Of a DNA stretch of 7,082 bases, positions 1-6,886 are shown one piece after another. A program made the position numbers and the translations under genes. Under the pieces are notes generated by a model that worked only from the letters and a program-made list of their open reading frames with translations, ran no database searches and was not told where the DNA came from. The stretch is taken from positions 1-7,082 of the forward strand of contig CALMDF010000012.1 of assembly GCA_937864895.1 (NCBI GenBank), in the 5' to 3' direction. Origin of the DNA: an uncultured Holophagales bacterium. Its GTDB lineage: Bacteria > Acidobacteriota > Thermoanaerobaculia > UBA5066. How positions within the stretch are numbered: position 1 is the stretch's first letter; every line of letters starts with the position of its first letter.

Positions 1-729
1 GAGGCGAACCTCGCCCTCGGCCTCCCCGTGGACCCCGGCCCGGCACTCATCCTCGGGCCGCTCGCGCTCGCCCTCCTCGCCGCCGCGTTCCTGACGCGCG
101 GGGCGAAGGCGCGCATCCCGGCGGCGGGTCCGATCGTCGCGGGGGTCCTCCTCCTCCTTCCCCTCCTCCTCTACAGCGGCTCGGCGCTCCTGCCGGACCG
201 CACGGCGCTCCTCTTCCTCCCCTTCGTCGCGCTCGTCCTCGCCGAGGCGTCCCGCGTCCTTCACGCCGTGGCCGGCCCGGCGGCGGCCGCGGTCCTCGCG
301 GCGTCGATCCCGGGCTGGCTTCGCCCGACACCGGCCTCGCAGCTCGCCGAGACGCTCGCGCCCGGGGTGAGGGCCGGGTCGCGCGTCGTCGCCGCCGCAC
401 TCTGGGGCCCGGAGCTCGACTACCGGCTCTCGAGAGAGGGCCTCGCCGGGCGGGTGACCCTCTTCCCGTCGGACGTCGCCCGCCACCCCGGCTGGTACCT
501 CGAGGCGGAGATTCCGGGGGAGCGGCTCGAGAGGGAGGCCGCGGGCGCGCTCCGCTCGAGCGGCCCGAGGACCTTCGTCGTCTTCAGCCGGGGAACGCGC
601 GCCGGGCTCGCCCTCGAGGCGGAGCTGGTCTCGCTGAAGGGGACCCGCGTCGCGGACGCCGGCGTCTTCGAGGTGTGGACCGTCGCCTGCTGCCTTCCGC
701 CGGAGCGGGAAGCGAAGGAGACGCGGTGA
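1..729 (+). CDS. 3' end of a polytopic membrane protein, possibly a GT-C (GT39-like) glycosyltransferase (5'-truncated)
   Basis: The reading frame is open from base 1 and stops at TGA 727-729, giving 242 visible residues. A GTG at 28 could be read as a start, but it has no Shine-Dalgarno sequence and the frame stays open with protein-like sequence before it, so I treat the gene as cut by the window edge. Visible residues 13-33, 43-60, 66-82 and 88-106 are hydrophobic and probably the last membrane helices. They are followed by a soluble tail of about 130 residues with alternating strand/helix character (for example the segment TFVVFSRGT near residue 191). Helices followed by a soluble C-terminal domain are typical of GT39/ArnT-like lipid-linked sugar transferases, but the diagnostic N-terminal acidic loop lies outside the window. 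The family is therefore inferred mainly from position, immediately upstream of a clear GT39-like gene. An unrelated membrane protein remains possible. Confidence 0.6.
   Translation, partial: EANLALGLPVDPGPALILGPLALALLAAAFLTRGAKARIPAAGPIVAGVLLLLPLLLYSGSALLPDRTALLFLPFVALVLAEASRVLHAVAGPAAAAVLAASIPGWLRPTPASQLAETLAPGVRAGSRVVAAALWGPELDYRLSREGLAGRVTLFPSDVARHPGWYLEAEIPGERLEREAAGALRSSGPRTFVVFSRGTRAGLALEAELVSLKGTRVADAGVFEVWTVACCLPPEREAKETR
715..720 (+). promoter_or_regulatory. Ribosome binding site for the GT39-like gene
   Basis: AAGGAG lies 5 bases before GTG 726, inside the last codons of the upstream gene. It favours GTG 726 over the in-frame GTG at 675, which lies inside the upstream gene and has no such motif. 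Confidence 0.7.
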
Positions 730-2537
730 AGGCCCGGGCGAGGCCGCTCCTCGAGATCGCCGCCGCTCTCCTCCTCGCGCTCTGCGCGGTCCTCCTCGTC
801 CTCGACCACCAGCGGGACGACGCCGCCACGATGGACGAGCCCTACCACGTCTTCGCCGGGGCCGAGTACGCGGTCGACGGCACGTACTGGCTGAACCTCG
901 AGCACCCGCCGCTCCTCAAGCTCCTCGCCGGCGCGTCCCTCGCGTCGGCGGGCGGGGTCTCCCCCTCGGGGGGCCGCGTCGCGGCGTCCTCCCCGCACCC
1001 GCGCTTCCTCCCGTGGCTCTACGCGAACCGGCTCGGCGCTCACGAGGTCGTCGCGGCGGCCCGGCGGCCCTTCCCGTGGTTCCTCGGTCTCCTCGTCGTC
1101 GTGACGTGGCTCGCGGGGCGGTCCTTCTTCGGCCCCGTCGCCGGGCTCCTCGCGGCAGCGGTCGTGGCCTTCGACCCGACGGGGATCGCGCACGCGGGGG
1201 TCGTCCACACGGACGTCGGCGCAGCGCTCGCGATGACGGCCACGGTCGCGCTCGCCGCCGCGGCGGCGGGGGGGCGCGAACGCCTCTGGCCGGCGGCCGG
1301 GCTCGCCCTCGGCCTCGCCCTCGCGACGAAGTTCACGGCGGTCGTCCTGGCGCCGGTGGTCGTCGTCCTCCCGCTCCTCCACGCCGCGCTGGAGCGCCCG
1401 CCGGGAACGGGACGCGCGCTTCTCCGCGCCCTCGCGGGGGCGGCGGCGGCCGTCGCGATCGCCGTCGCGGTCCTCGCGGGCGTCTATTCCGTCGCGATGA
1501 GGAAGATGCCCCCGGCCCTCGCCGAGCGCGCGGCCTCGGGTTTCCTCGCCTCTCGCGGAGTGTCGAGGGAGGCGATCGAGCGCGTCGCGGGCGTCTCCCG
1601 GCTCTCTCCCCCCCTTGGCCACTACGCCGCCGGCGTCGCGGGGGTCGTCCTCTTCAGCGAGACGGGGCGCGGCCTGAACTACTTCCGCGGCGAGGTCTCC
1701 GAGGCGCCGTTCCCTCTCTACTTCCCGGCGGCGTACGTCCTCAAGTCGACGCCCGCGTTCCTCCTCCTCGTGGCGGGGGCGCTCGCGCTCGGCGGCCGCC
1801 GGCTCCTCGAGTACCGCGCGCTCGCGTTCCTCTTCCCCGCGGCGCTCCTCTTCGCCGCGGCCGCGCGGTCGCACTTCAACATCGGCGTCCGCCACCTCCT
1901 CCCCGTAACTCCCCTCCTCGCCGTCGCGGCGGCGGGGATCCTCGCGGCACGCCTGCGGCCGGCCCCCTTCCGCGCGGCGGCGGCCGCCCTGGCCTCGGCC
2001 GCCCTCGTCTCCTCGCTCCTCGCCCGCCCGCTCCCGTTCTCGTACTTCAACGTCCTCGCCGGCGGGCGCGGCCCGTTCTGGCTCTCCGACTCGAACGTGG
2101 ACTGGGGGCAGGACGCGATCCGGCTCGCGCGGCGCCTCTCCCGGACCGGCGAGGCCGCCTCGACGACCGTCGCCGCCTTCGGCGGGATCGCCTTCGACCA
2201 CTACCTTCCGGGCGCGAAGACGCTCGACGTCTCGCGCCCCGACGCGCCGGGCCGGTACGCGGTGTCGGATTTCATGGCGGCGCTCGGGCCCTGGTGGCTC
2301 GCCGCCAGCGGCGACGGCGAGGGGGCCGCGGCCCTCGCGAAGCTCCTCGGGGCCCTCGGGGAGCGGGGGAGCCGGGTGGGGCGGGTGGCGGGCTCGATCA
2401 CGCTCTGGCGGCTTCCCGAACAGGCCGGATCCCGGGCCCCGGAACTAGAATCGCCCGTTCGAATGGAGCCGGCCATCGGTAACTCGAGACAGGAGGCGCC
2501 CGTCCTTCCCCCTTCCGGCGGCGGCCGGCGTCCGTGA
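726..2537 (+). CDS. Phospholipid carrier-dependent glycosyltransferase (GT39/PMT-like, GT-C fold)
   Basis: A 603-residue integral membrane protein. Proteins of this family move a sugar from a polyprenyl-phosphate carrier to an acceptor on the outer face of the inner membrane. GTG 726 is chosen as start because AAGGAG lies 5 bases upstream, the GTGA overlaps the previous stop, and the first helix (residues 8-27) follows at once. The first periplasmic loop carries MDEPYH (D37, E38) and EHPPLLK (E59-K65), the usual acidic and HPP motifs. Further family-like signatures are HTD (161-163), TKF (201-203), G-V-R-H-L-L-P (387-393) and SDSNVDWGQD (454-463). About ten hydrophobic segments run to residue 435, followed by a small soluble domain ending in a strand-like TLWRLP near 559-564. 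The last 35-40 residues look unlike the rest: low-complexity, with less biased codons, and covering a promoter-like TAGAAT. The gene overlaps its downstream neighbour by GTGA. The sugar and acceptor cannot be told from sequence. Confidence 0.88.
   Translation: MKARARPLLEIAAALLLALCAVLLVLDHQRDDAATMDEPYHVFAGAEYAVDGTYWLNLEHPPLLKLLAGASLASAGGVSPSGGRVAASSPHPRFLPWLYANRLGAHEVVAAARRPFPWFLGLLVVVTWLAGRSFFGPVAGLLAAAVVAFDPTGIAHAGVVHTDVGAALAMTATVALAAAAAGGRERLWPAAGLALGLALATKFTAVVLAPVVVVLPLLHAALERPPGTGRALLRALAGAAAAVAIAVAVLAGVYSVAMRKMPPALAERAASGFLASRGVSREAIERVAGVSRLSPPLGHYAAGVAGVVLFSETGRGLNYFRGEVSEAPFPLYFPAAYVLKSTPAFLLLVAGALALGGRRLLEYRALAFLFPAALLFAAAARSHFNIGVRHLLPVTPLLAVAAAGILAARLRPAPFRAAAAALASAALVSSLLARPLPFSYFNVLAGGRGPFWLSDSNVDWGQDAIRLARRLSRTGEAASTTVAAFGGIAFDHYLPGAKTLDVSRPDAPGRYAVSDFMAALGPWWLAASGDGEGAAALAKLLGALGERGSRVGRVAGSITLWRLPEQAGSRAPELESPVRMEPAIGNSRQEAPVLPPSGGGRRP
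2446..2451 (+). promoter_or_regulatory. Possible internal -10 element (TAGAAT) upstream of the GT4 gene
   Basis: TAGAAT is a good match to a sigma-70 -10 hexamer in otherwise very G+C-rich DNA. It lies inside the 3' end of the GT39-like gene, in a stretch whose composition looks intergenic rather than coding. No convincing -35 hexamer is found 16-18 bases upstream. If active, it would produce a transcript for the GT4 and phosphoglycosyltransferase genes starting near 2458. Confidence 0.35.
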
Positions 2538-3688
2538 GGGCGCTTCTCGTCGTCCCGCGGCTGCCGGGGACCGGGTTCACGGGGGATCGCGTCCGGACGG
2601 AGCTTCACCTCGAGGCCCTCGCGACGCTCGGCGCGGAGGTGACGCTCGTCGGGGGCGTGCCGGCCGGAGCGCCGGTTCCCGCCGTCGCCGGCGCGAAGGA
2701 GGTGCGGGGCGTCCCGTTCCGCGCGGCCTCCCTGCCGTTTTCGCTGGCGCGGGCCGCGGCGCGGGGCTGGCCCCTGCAGTCGGCGCTCGTCGACGGCTCC
2801 TGGGAGGCGGCTCTCGCCGGGACGGGAGAGTTCGACCTCTCGATCGTCCTCCTGGCACGCCTCACCCCGCGCGTGGCGCCGCTCCTTCCCGAAGCGCCGC
2901 TCGTCGTCGACTACGTCGACGCCCTCGCGGAAGCCGCGCGGCAGAACGCGACTCGCGACCCGGCCCTGTGGCGCCGCCTCTACTGGCGGGTGGAGGCCGG
3001 GCGGCTCGAGCGGGCCGAGGGCGAGGCGGCGCGCCGCGCGCGGTTCCTCCTCGCCACGACGCGGTTCGACGCGGAGGCGCTTCCCGCGGGGACGGTCGCG
3101 ATCGCGATCGGAGCGCACGTGGGGCCTCCTCCGCCGAGGGAGCGCGACCCGCTCGTCGTCTTCACGGGAAGGCTGGGCTACCGCCCTAATGCCGTCGCCG
3201 CCGAGCTCCTCCTGCGCGAGATCTGGCCCCCGGTGCGCGCGAGCGTGCCCCGCGCGGAGCTCGTCGTCGGCGGGGCCGACGCGCCGCCGGCGCTCCGGCG
3301 TCTCGCCGCCGCGACCCTGGGGGCGAGGCTCCTGAGCCCGGTGCCCGACATGCGCGCCCTCCTCGCGACGGCGCGCGTCGCAGCCGTCCCGGTCGACATG
3401 GGGACCGGGACGCCGATCAAGGTGTACGAGGCCCTCGAGGCGGGCTGTGCCGTCGTCGCCACACCGGCCGCCGCCTCCCGCGCCGTCCTCGACGGCAGGG
3501 CCGCGCCGCTGCGCACCGCCTCGGGCCCCACCGCCTTCGCGCGGGAGGTCGCCTCGCTCCTCGCCGACGAGGGCTCGGCGGCGGCTCTCGGAGAGGCGGG
3601 GAGGGCGTTCGTCGTCGCGCACGCCGACCGGCACGTCCTCGCCCTTCGCCTCGCGTCGCTCCTCCTCTCCGCCGCGGAGGGGGCGTGA
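2534..3688 (+). CDS. GT4-family glycosyltransferase, similar to PEP-CTERM/EpsH1-associated sugar transferases
   Basis: A 384-residue, probably cytosolic GT-B glycosyltransferase, near the usual length for GT4 enzymes. GTG 2534 is the only possible start after the in-frame stop at 2480. It overlaps the previous stop as GTGA and has no adjacent Shine-Dalgarno, so translation probably depends on coupling. The N-terminal Rossmann half (about 1-185) opens with VPRLPGTGFTGDRVR, matching the family's P-x-x-G-D-x-x-R loop. It has VVDYVDA at 124-130 and the helix YWRVEAGRLERAEGEAARRA at 150-169, a pattern I recognise from the sugar transferases of EpsH1/PEP-CTERM loci. The C-terminal half carries VVFTGRLGYRPNAVA (208-222), a GG-A-D strand end near 246-249, SPVPDMRALLATA (268-280) and GTPIKVYEALEAG (292-304). 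E299 fits the second Glu of the usual E-x7-E donor motif, while the first position (291) is Thr. It probably adds one sugar to the lipid-linked repeat unit. Donor and acceptor are unknown. Confidence 0.88.
   Translation: MRALLVVPRLPGTGFTGDRVRTELHLEALATLGAEVTLVGGVPAGAPVPAVAGAKEVRGVPFRAASLPFSLARAAARGWPLQSALVDGSWEAALAGTGEFDLSIVLLARLTPRVAPLLPEAPLVVDYVDALAEAARQNATRDPALWRRLYWRVEAGRLERAEGEAARRARFLLATTRFDAEALPAGTVAIAIGAHVGPPPPRERDPLVVFTGRLGYRPNAVAAELLLREIWPPVRASVPRAELVVGGADAPPALRRLAAATLGARLLSPVPDMRALLATARVAAVPVDMGTGTPIKVYEALEAGCAVVATPAAASRAVLDGRAAPLRTASGPTAFAREVASLLADEGSAAALGEAGRAFVVAHADRHVLALRLASLLLSAAEGA
3676..3681 (+). promoter_or_regulatory. Likely ribosome binding site for the phosphoglycosyltransferase gene
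   Basis: GGAGGG ends 3 bases before GTG 3685 and lies within the last codons of the GT4 gene. The spacing is short but usable, and it supports the start chosen at the GTGA overlap. Confidence 0.5.
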
Positions 3689-5025
3689 GGCACGGGACCC
3701 CGGGACGCCGGGCCCTCCTGGCGGCGGGAGACGCCCTCGCGGCGGTCGCGGCGTTCGTCGCGGTCGTCTGGTTCCGGCGCCTCGTCCCGGTCCCCTTCAC
3801 GGAGGGCGTCCTCCCCGAGGGGAAGGTGTCCCTCGAACCGTGGCCCTGGCTCGCCGTCGTCGCGCTCTCGGTCCTCGTGGCGCAGGCCTTCGCCGGGACC
3901 TGGTCGGAGCCTCTCGCCACGCTCCGGGAGAGGGGCGGGCTCCTCGTCGCCTCGGTCCTCTCGGCGCTCCTGCTCGTCGTCGGCTTCTTCGCGCTGAGCC
4001 GCGCCCTGCCGAGGACCGTCGCGATCCTCTTCGTCCCGGTCTCGTGGGCCCTGCAGGTGCTCTTCCGTTCCGCCGTGGAGCGTTTCCTGCCGCCGGGCTC
4101 GCGGGAGGTTCTCGTCCTCGGCGACGGCGAGGACGCGCGCCGCGCCGCGGCGGCGCTCGAGGCGGGGGAGGTGCCCGGCCACCGGCTTCTCGCGTGGGAG
4201 AAGGACGTGGCGGAGGCGATCGCGGGCGGGGGGGAGGCCCTCCCCGTGCGCGGCGCGACCGACGTCATCCTCGCCTCCGGGAGCCCGCGGGAGAGGGAGG
4301 CCTTCGCGGCCCTCGTCGAGCGGAGCGCGGCCTCGGGGTTCGAGCTCTGGCTCCTGCCGGGCCTCGCCGACGTCGTCTCGTCGCACGTCGCGACGCGCAG
4401 CCTTGGCGACCTGCCGCTGACGCCGGTGGAGGCGCGGGGCGCCTCGCTCCCCGCGTTCGCCCTGCGTCGCGTCGTGGACCTCGTGGTCGGCGTCCCGCTC
4501 GCGCTGCTGGCCGTCCTCCCGGTCGGCGTCGCCTCCCTGCTCGTCGTCGTCGAGACCCCGGGGCCGGCCTTCATCCGGCAGCGACGCGTCGGCCGGGGCG
4601 GGCGGGAGTTCGACATCTGGAAGATCAGGACGATGCGTCACGACGCCGAGAGGGAGAGCGGGCCGGTCCTGGCGACGCCGGGAGACGAGCGCGTCACCCG
4701 CGTTGGCCGGTTCCTCCGGCGGAGCCGCCTGGACGAGCTGCCGCAGCTCGTCCAGGTCCTCTCGGGCGCGATGAGCCTCGTGGGCCCGCGTCCCGAGCGC
4801 CCCGAGCTCGTGGCGAGGTACGTCGCCGAGGAGCCGCTCTACCGGCTCCGGCACCTCGTCAAGCCGGGGCTCACGGGCCTCGCGCAGGTCATGGGGGCCT
4901 ACGCGACGAAGCCCGACGTGAAGCTCCGCTACGACCTCGGGTACCTCTTCCACTGGAGCCCGGTCCTCGACCTCTTCGTCCTCGCCCGGACGGTCACGAC
5001 GGTCCTCCGCGTCAGCGGGGTCTGA
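3685..5025 (+). CDS. Polyprenyl-phosphate sugar-phosphate transferase (initiating phosphoglycosyltransferase, WbaP/EpsB-like)
   Basis: A 446-residue 'large' monotopic phosphoglycosyltransferase. Such enzymes transfer a sugar-1-phosphate from a nucleotide sugar to undecaprenyl phosphate, the first committed step of repeat-unit assembly. GTG 3685 overlaps the previous stop as GTGA. About four N-terminal membrane helices (roughly 12-29, 55-71, 86-104, 110-127) are followed by a degenerate Rossmann-like domain starting at [10 protein letters not shown] (141-150). The catalytic domain (Bac_transf, PF02397) runs from about 258 to the end. It shows a re-entrant membrane helix beginning RRVVD (261-265) with a kink Pro at 279, then [12 protein letters not shown] (292-303), FDIWKIRTM (309-317), [10 protein letters not shown] (346-355) with the catalytic Asp-Glu pair D350-E351, [11 protein letters not shown] (364-374), [10 protein letters not shown] (393-402) and Y-D-L-G-Y (416-420). 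All expected motifs are present, so it should be active. The sugar specificity cannot be read from sequence. Its last 14 bases overlap the convergent ligase gene. Confidence 0.95.
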   Translation: MRHGTPGRRALLAAGDALAAVAAFVAVVWFRRLVPVPFTEGVLPEGKVSLEPWPWLAVVALSVLVAQAFAGTWSEPLATLRERGGLLVASVLSALLLVVGFFALSRALPRTVAILFVPVSWALQVLFRSAVERFLPPGSREVLVLGDGEDARRAAAALEAGEVPGHRLLAWEKDVAEAIAGGGEALPVRGATDVILASGSPREREAFAALVERSAASGFELWLLPGLADVVSSHVATRSLGDLPLTPVEARGASLPAFALRRVVDLVVGVPLALLAVLPVGVASLLVVVETPGPAFIRQRRVGRGGREFDIWKIRTMRHDAERESGPVLATPGDERVTRVGRFLRRSRLDELPQLVQVLSGAMSLVGPRPERPELVARYVAEEPLYRLRHLVKPGLTGLAQVMGAYATKPDVKLRYDLGYLFHWSPVLDLFVLARTVTTVLRVSGV

Positions 5026-6832
5026 CGCGCTCGGGCAGGGGAGGCGGGGCGCCGCCCGCGGCGAGCGCCGCCTCGAGGCGCCGCGTCTCGGCGACGACGC
5101 CGTCGGGGTCGCCCGCGGAGGGGATCTCCCGCAAGAGGCGGGGGAGGACCCAGACGGCGCGCACGAAGAAGGGCCGGGCGGCCTCCGCGTTGCCGCGGGC
5201 CGTCTCGAGGCGGCCGAGGTTCAGGAGCGTCTCGGCCCTCTCCTCGAGCGCGAGCGAGCGCTCCATGGCCGCGACGGCCCGGTCCAGCTCCCCGAGCGCG
5301 GCTCTCGCCGAGCCGAGCGCGAGAAGGGCGGGGGCGTGGCGCGGGCGGAGCGCGACGGCGCGCTCCGCCTCGACGAGGGCTTCGTCGAGGAGAGCGCGCC
5401 GGGAGGGTCCGCTGGCCGCGGAGGCGAGCTGGAGAGCCGTCTCCGCGTTCCCCTGGGCCTTCGCGGCGGCGAAACGCACGGCGGTCGCGCCGGCAAGGAA
5501 GAGGGCCAGGGCGGCGACGGCGGCTCGTTCCCCCCGGCCCGCCGGCGGGGCGAGGGTCCCCCCGGCCCGGGCGAGGGAGAGCCCGGCGAGGAGGGCGAAG
5601 GGGCCGGAGACCGGGACGATCTGGATCGGGAAGTTCGCGAGCGCGAGGACGAGGATCGCCACGACCGAGGAGGCGAGCACGTCGGCCGGAAGGAAACCGC
5701 CGCTCCCGCCTCCCTTCTCCCGGCGGGCCGCGCCGGCGAGGGCGCCGAGGAGGAGGGCGAAGGCCGCGGCGAGCGCGAGGGCCGTGGGGAGGCCCGCCTC
5801 GGCCGCGACGGTGAGAGGGTCGCAGTGGGCGTTGTAGAAGTGGGCGGAGGCGGAGCGGTGGACGAGGCGGCGGCCAACCCGCTCCTCCGCGGCGAGCCGC
5901 GCCCGGACGAAGTCGGAGGAGAACGCGCCGGGCCCGACGCCGAGGACGGGGTGGGCGCGGATCGTCTCGAACGCGGAGAGGAAGCCGATGTCGCGCTGCG
6001 TGGTGAGAGTCGCGAAGCTCCCCGAGGCGAGCTTGCCCGCGACGCGGTGGACGACGCCCGCGGCCGCGAGGAGGGCGACGAACAGGGCCCCCGCGACGAG
6101 GGCGGGAAGGAAGCGGCGGCGCAGGTCGAACGCCACGAGCGTCGCGGCACCGGCGGCGAAGGCCGCGAGCGGCGCGATCGTCCCGGCCGCGGCGAGCCCG
6201 AGGCCGCACGCGGCGAGGCCGAGGGCGGACGCGAGCCGGCTCCGCCCCTCGAGGAGGGCCGCGGCCGCGAGCAGGGCGGGAAGGACGAGGGCGGCGCCGA
6301 CGTCGCCGGGATTCCCGATCAGGGCCGTCGCCCAGAAGCGGGGCTCCGGCGCCTCGACCGGGAGGCGGAAGAGCCCGGCGAAACGCTGGAGGGCCGCGAG
6401 GAGCCCCGTGGCCGCGCCGCACGCGACGAGGAGGCCGGGGACGCGGCGCGAGGCCGTCTCGCCCTCGCGCGTCGCTCCCCACGCGGCGAGCGCGAGCGCG
6501 GGCAGGAGAGGGAGCGCCCCGAAGGGGTCCCGACCGCGGAGGACACCGGCAGCGAAGGAGACCGCGAAGAAGGCGAGGGAGGCGACGAGCGCCCCCCGGA
6601 CGAGCCGCGCGGAACGGGAGAGGAGCGGCGCCGGTCCCGAGGGCCTCGAGAAGGCGAGGCCGAGGAGGACGAGGACAGCGCCCGCCGCCTGCCCGGCGAG
6701 CTTCGTCTCCCTGGCGGCCTGGTTCGAGGCGAGCGAGAGGACGAAGAAGGGGAGCGCGAGCGCGAGGAGCGTCCCGACGGGCGCGAGGAGGTCGAGGACC
6801 CCGCCCGGTGCTTCGCGATTCGTACGCGCCAT
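5012..6832 (-). CDS. O-antigen ligase/polymerase-family membrane protein (Wzy_C) with C-terminal TPR region
   Basis: A 606-residue protein read from ATG 6832 to TGA 5014-5012. The frame is open further upstream, but that part lacks membrane character and is antisense to the NusG-like gene. ATG 6832 directly precedes the first hydrophobic region and lies 7 bases after a -10-like box. About ten to twelve membrane helices cover residues 13-455. IGNPGDVGAALVLPALL (172-188) resembles the conserved N-P segment of the family. The large periplasmic loop (about 262-348) has HPVLGVGPGAF (294-304), then AHFYNAHCDPL (330-340) and AAEAGLPTA (343-351), the Wzy_C (PF04932) signature. H331, H336 and E345 are candidate functional residues. 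Residues 480-568 form TPR-like helix pairs (ALVEAERAVALRPRHAPAL; LGELDRAVAAMERSLALE). The protein should either polymerise repeat units or transfer finished glycan to an acceptor. Ligase and polymerase cannot be separated by sequence alone. It is transcribed opposite to the other polysaccharide genes. Confidence 0.88.
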   Translation of the reverse strand: MARTNREAPGGVLDLLAPVGTLLALALPFFVLSLASNQAARETKLAGQAAGAVLVLLGLAFSRPSGPAPLLSRSARLVRGALVASLAFFAVSFAAGVLRGRDPFGALPLLPALALAAWGATREGETASRRVPGLLVACGAATGLLAALQRFAGLFRLPVEAPEPRFWATALIGNPGDVGAALVLPALLAAAALLEGRSRLASALGLAACGLGLAAAGTIAPLAAFAAGAATLVAFDLRRRFLPALVAGALFVALLAAAGVVHRVAGKLASGSFATLTTQRDIGFLSAFETIRAHPVLGVGPGAFSSDFVRARLAAEERVGRRLVHRSASAHFYNAHCDPLTVAAEAGLPTALALAAAFALLLGALAGAARREKGGGSGGFLPADVLASSVVAILVLALANFPIQIVPVSGPFALLAGLSLARAGGTLAPPAGRGERAAVAALALFLAGATAVRFAAAKAQGNAETALQLASAASGPSRRALLDEALVEAERAVALRPRHAPALLALGSARAALGELDRAVAAMERSLALEERAETLLNLGRLETARGNAEAARPFFVRAVWVLPRLLREIPSAGDPDGVVAETRRLEAALAAGGAPPPLPERVRPR

Positions 6833-6839
6833 CCCGCCG

Positions 6840-6845
6840 AGGATA
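6840..6845 (-). promoter_or_regulatory. -10 box (TATCCT) for the ligase-family gene, probably leaderless
   Basis: On the - strand TATCCT is followed by 7 bases and then ATG 6832, so a transcript would begin at or next to the start codon. The TANNNT form and this spacing match leaderless promoters known from several bacterial phyla. No TTGACA-like -35 is seen. The only Shine-Dalgarno-like sequence is a weak GGCGGG touching the ATG. Confidence 0.45.
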
Positions 6846-6851
6846 GCTTCG

Positions 6852-6867
6852 CGCGCCGGATCGCGCG
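6852..6867. repeat. Short inverted repeat between the two divergent -10 boxes (possible operator)
   Basis: CGCGC and GCGCG arms are separated by 6 bases. The repeat sits midway between the two -10 boxes, and its arms fall where the -35 region of each promoter would be. It could be an operator, but short G/C palindromes are common in DNA this G+C-rich, so chance is a real alternative. Confidence 0.25.
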
Positions 6868-6874
6868 GGGTTGG

Positions 6875-6880
6875 TAGAGT
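6875..6880 (+). promoter_or_regulatory. -10 box (TAGAGT) for the NusG-like gene, probably leaderless
   Basis: TAGAGT is followed by 6 bases and then GTG 6887, placing the expected transcription start at the start codon. There is no clear Shine-Dalgarno before the GTG and no TTGACA-like -35. It faces the TATCCT box of the divergent gene with 29 bases between them. Confidence 0.45.
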
Positions 6881-6886
6881 CGCGGG

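Noticed and set aside
675..725. Earlier GTG start for the GT39-like gene at 675
   Set aside because: It lies inside the upstream gene, lacks a Shine-Dalgarno, and would add 17 polar residues before the first helix. GTG 726 has AAGGAG and the GTGA overlap.
1608..1614. Seven-base C run (and G runs at 1268-1274 and 4228-4234) as phase-variation tracts
   Set aside because: Runs of seven are expected by chance in this composition, and all three sit within intact, motif-bearing frames.
2511..2519. CCTTCCGGC matching an arm of the 7025-7055 repeat, with further CCTTCCGG copies at 2204 and 6916
   Set aside because: Short C/G-rich words like this recur by chance here, and the copies share no flanking sequence.
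4990..5060. Possible bidirectional terminator between the convergent genes
   Set aside because: The genes overlap, and no stem followed by a T-run was found on either strand.
6871..6882. Resemblance of TTGGTAGAGTCG to the RfaH ops element
   Set aside because: Only part of the ops consensus matches, it lies just before the antiterminator's own start codon rather than in a long leader, and the -10 box explanation is simpler.
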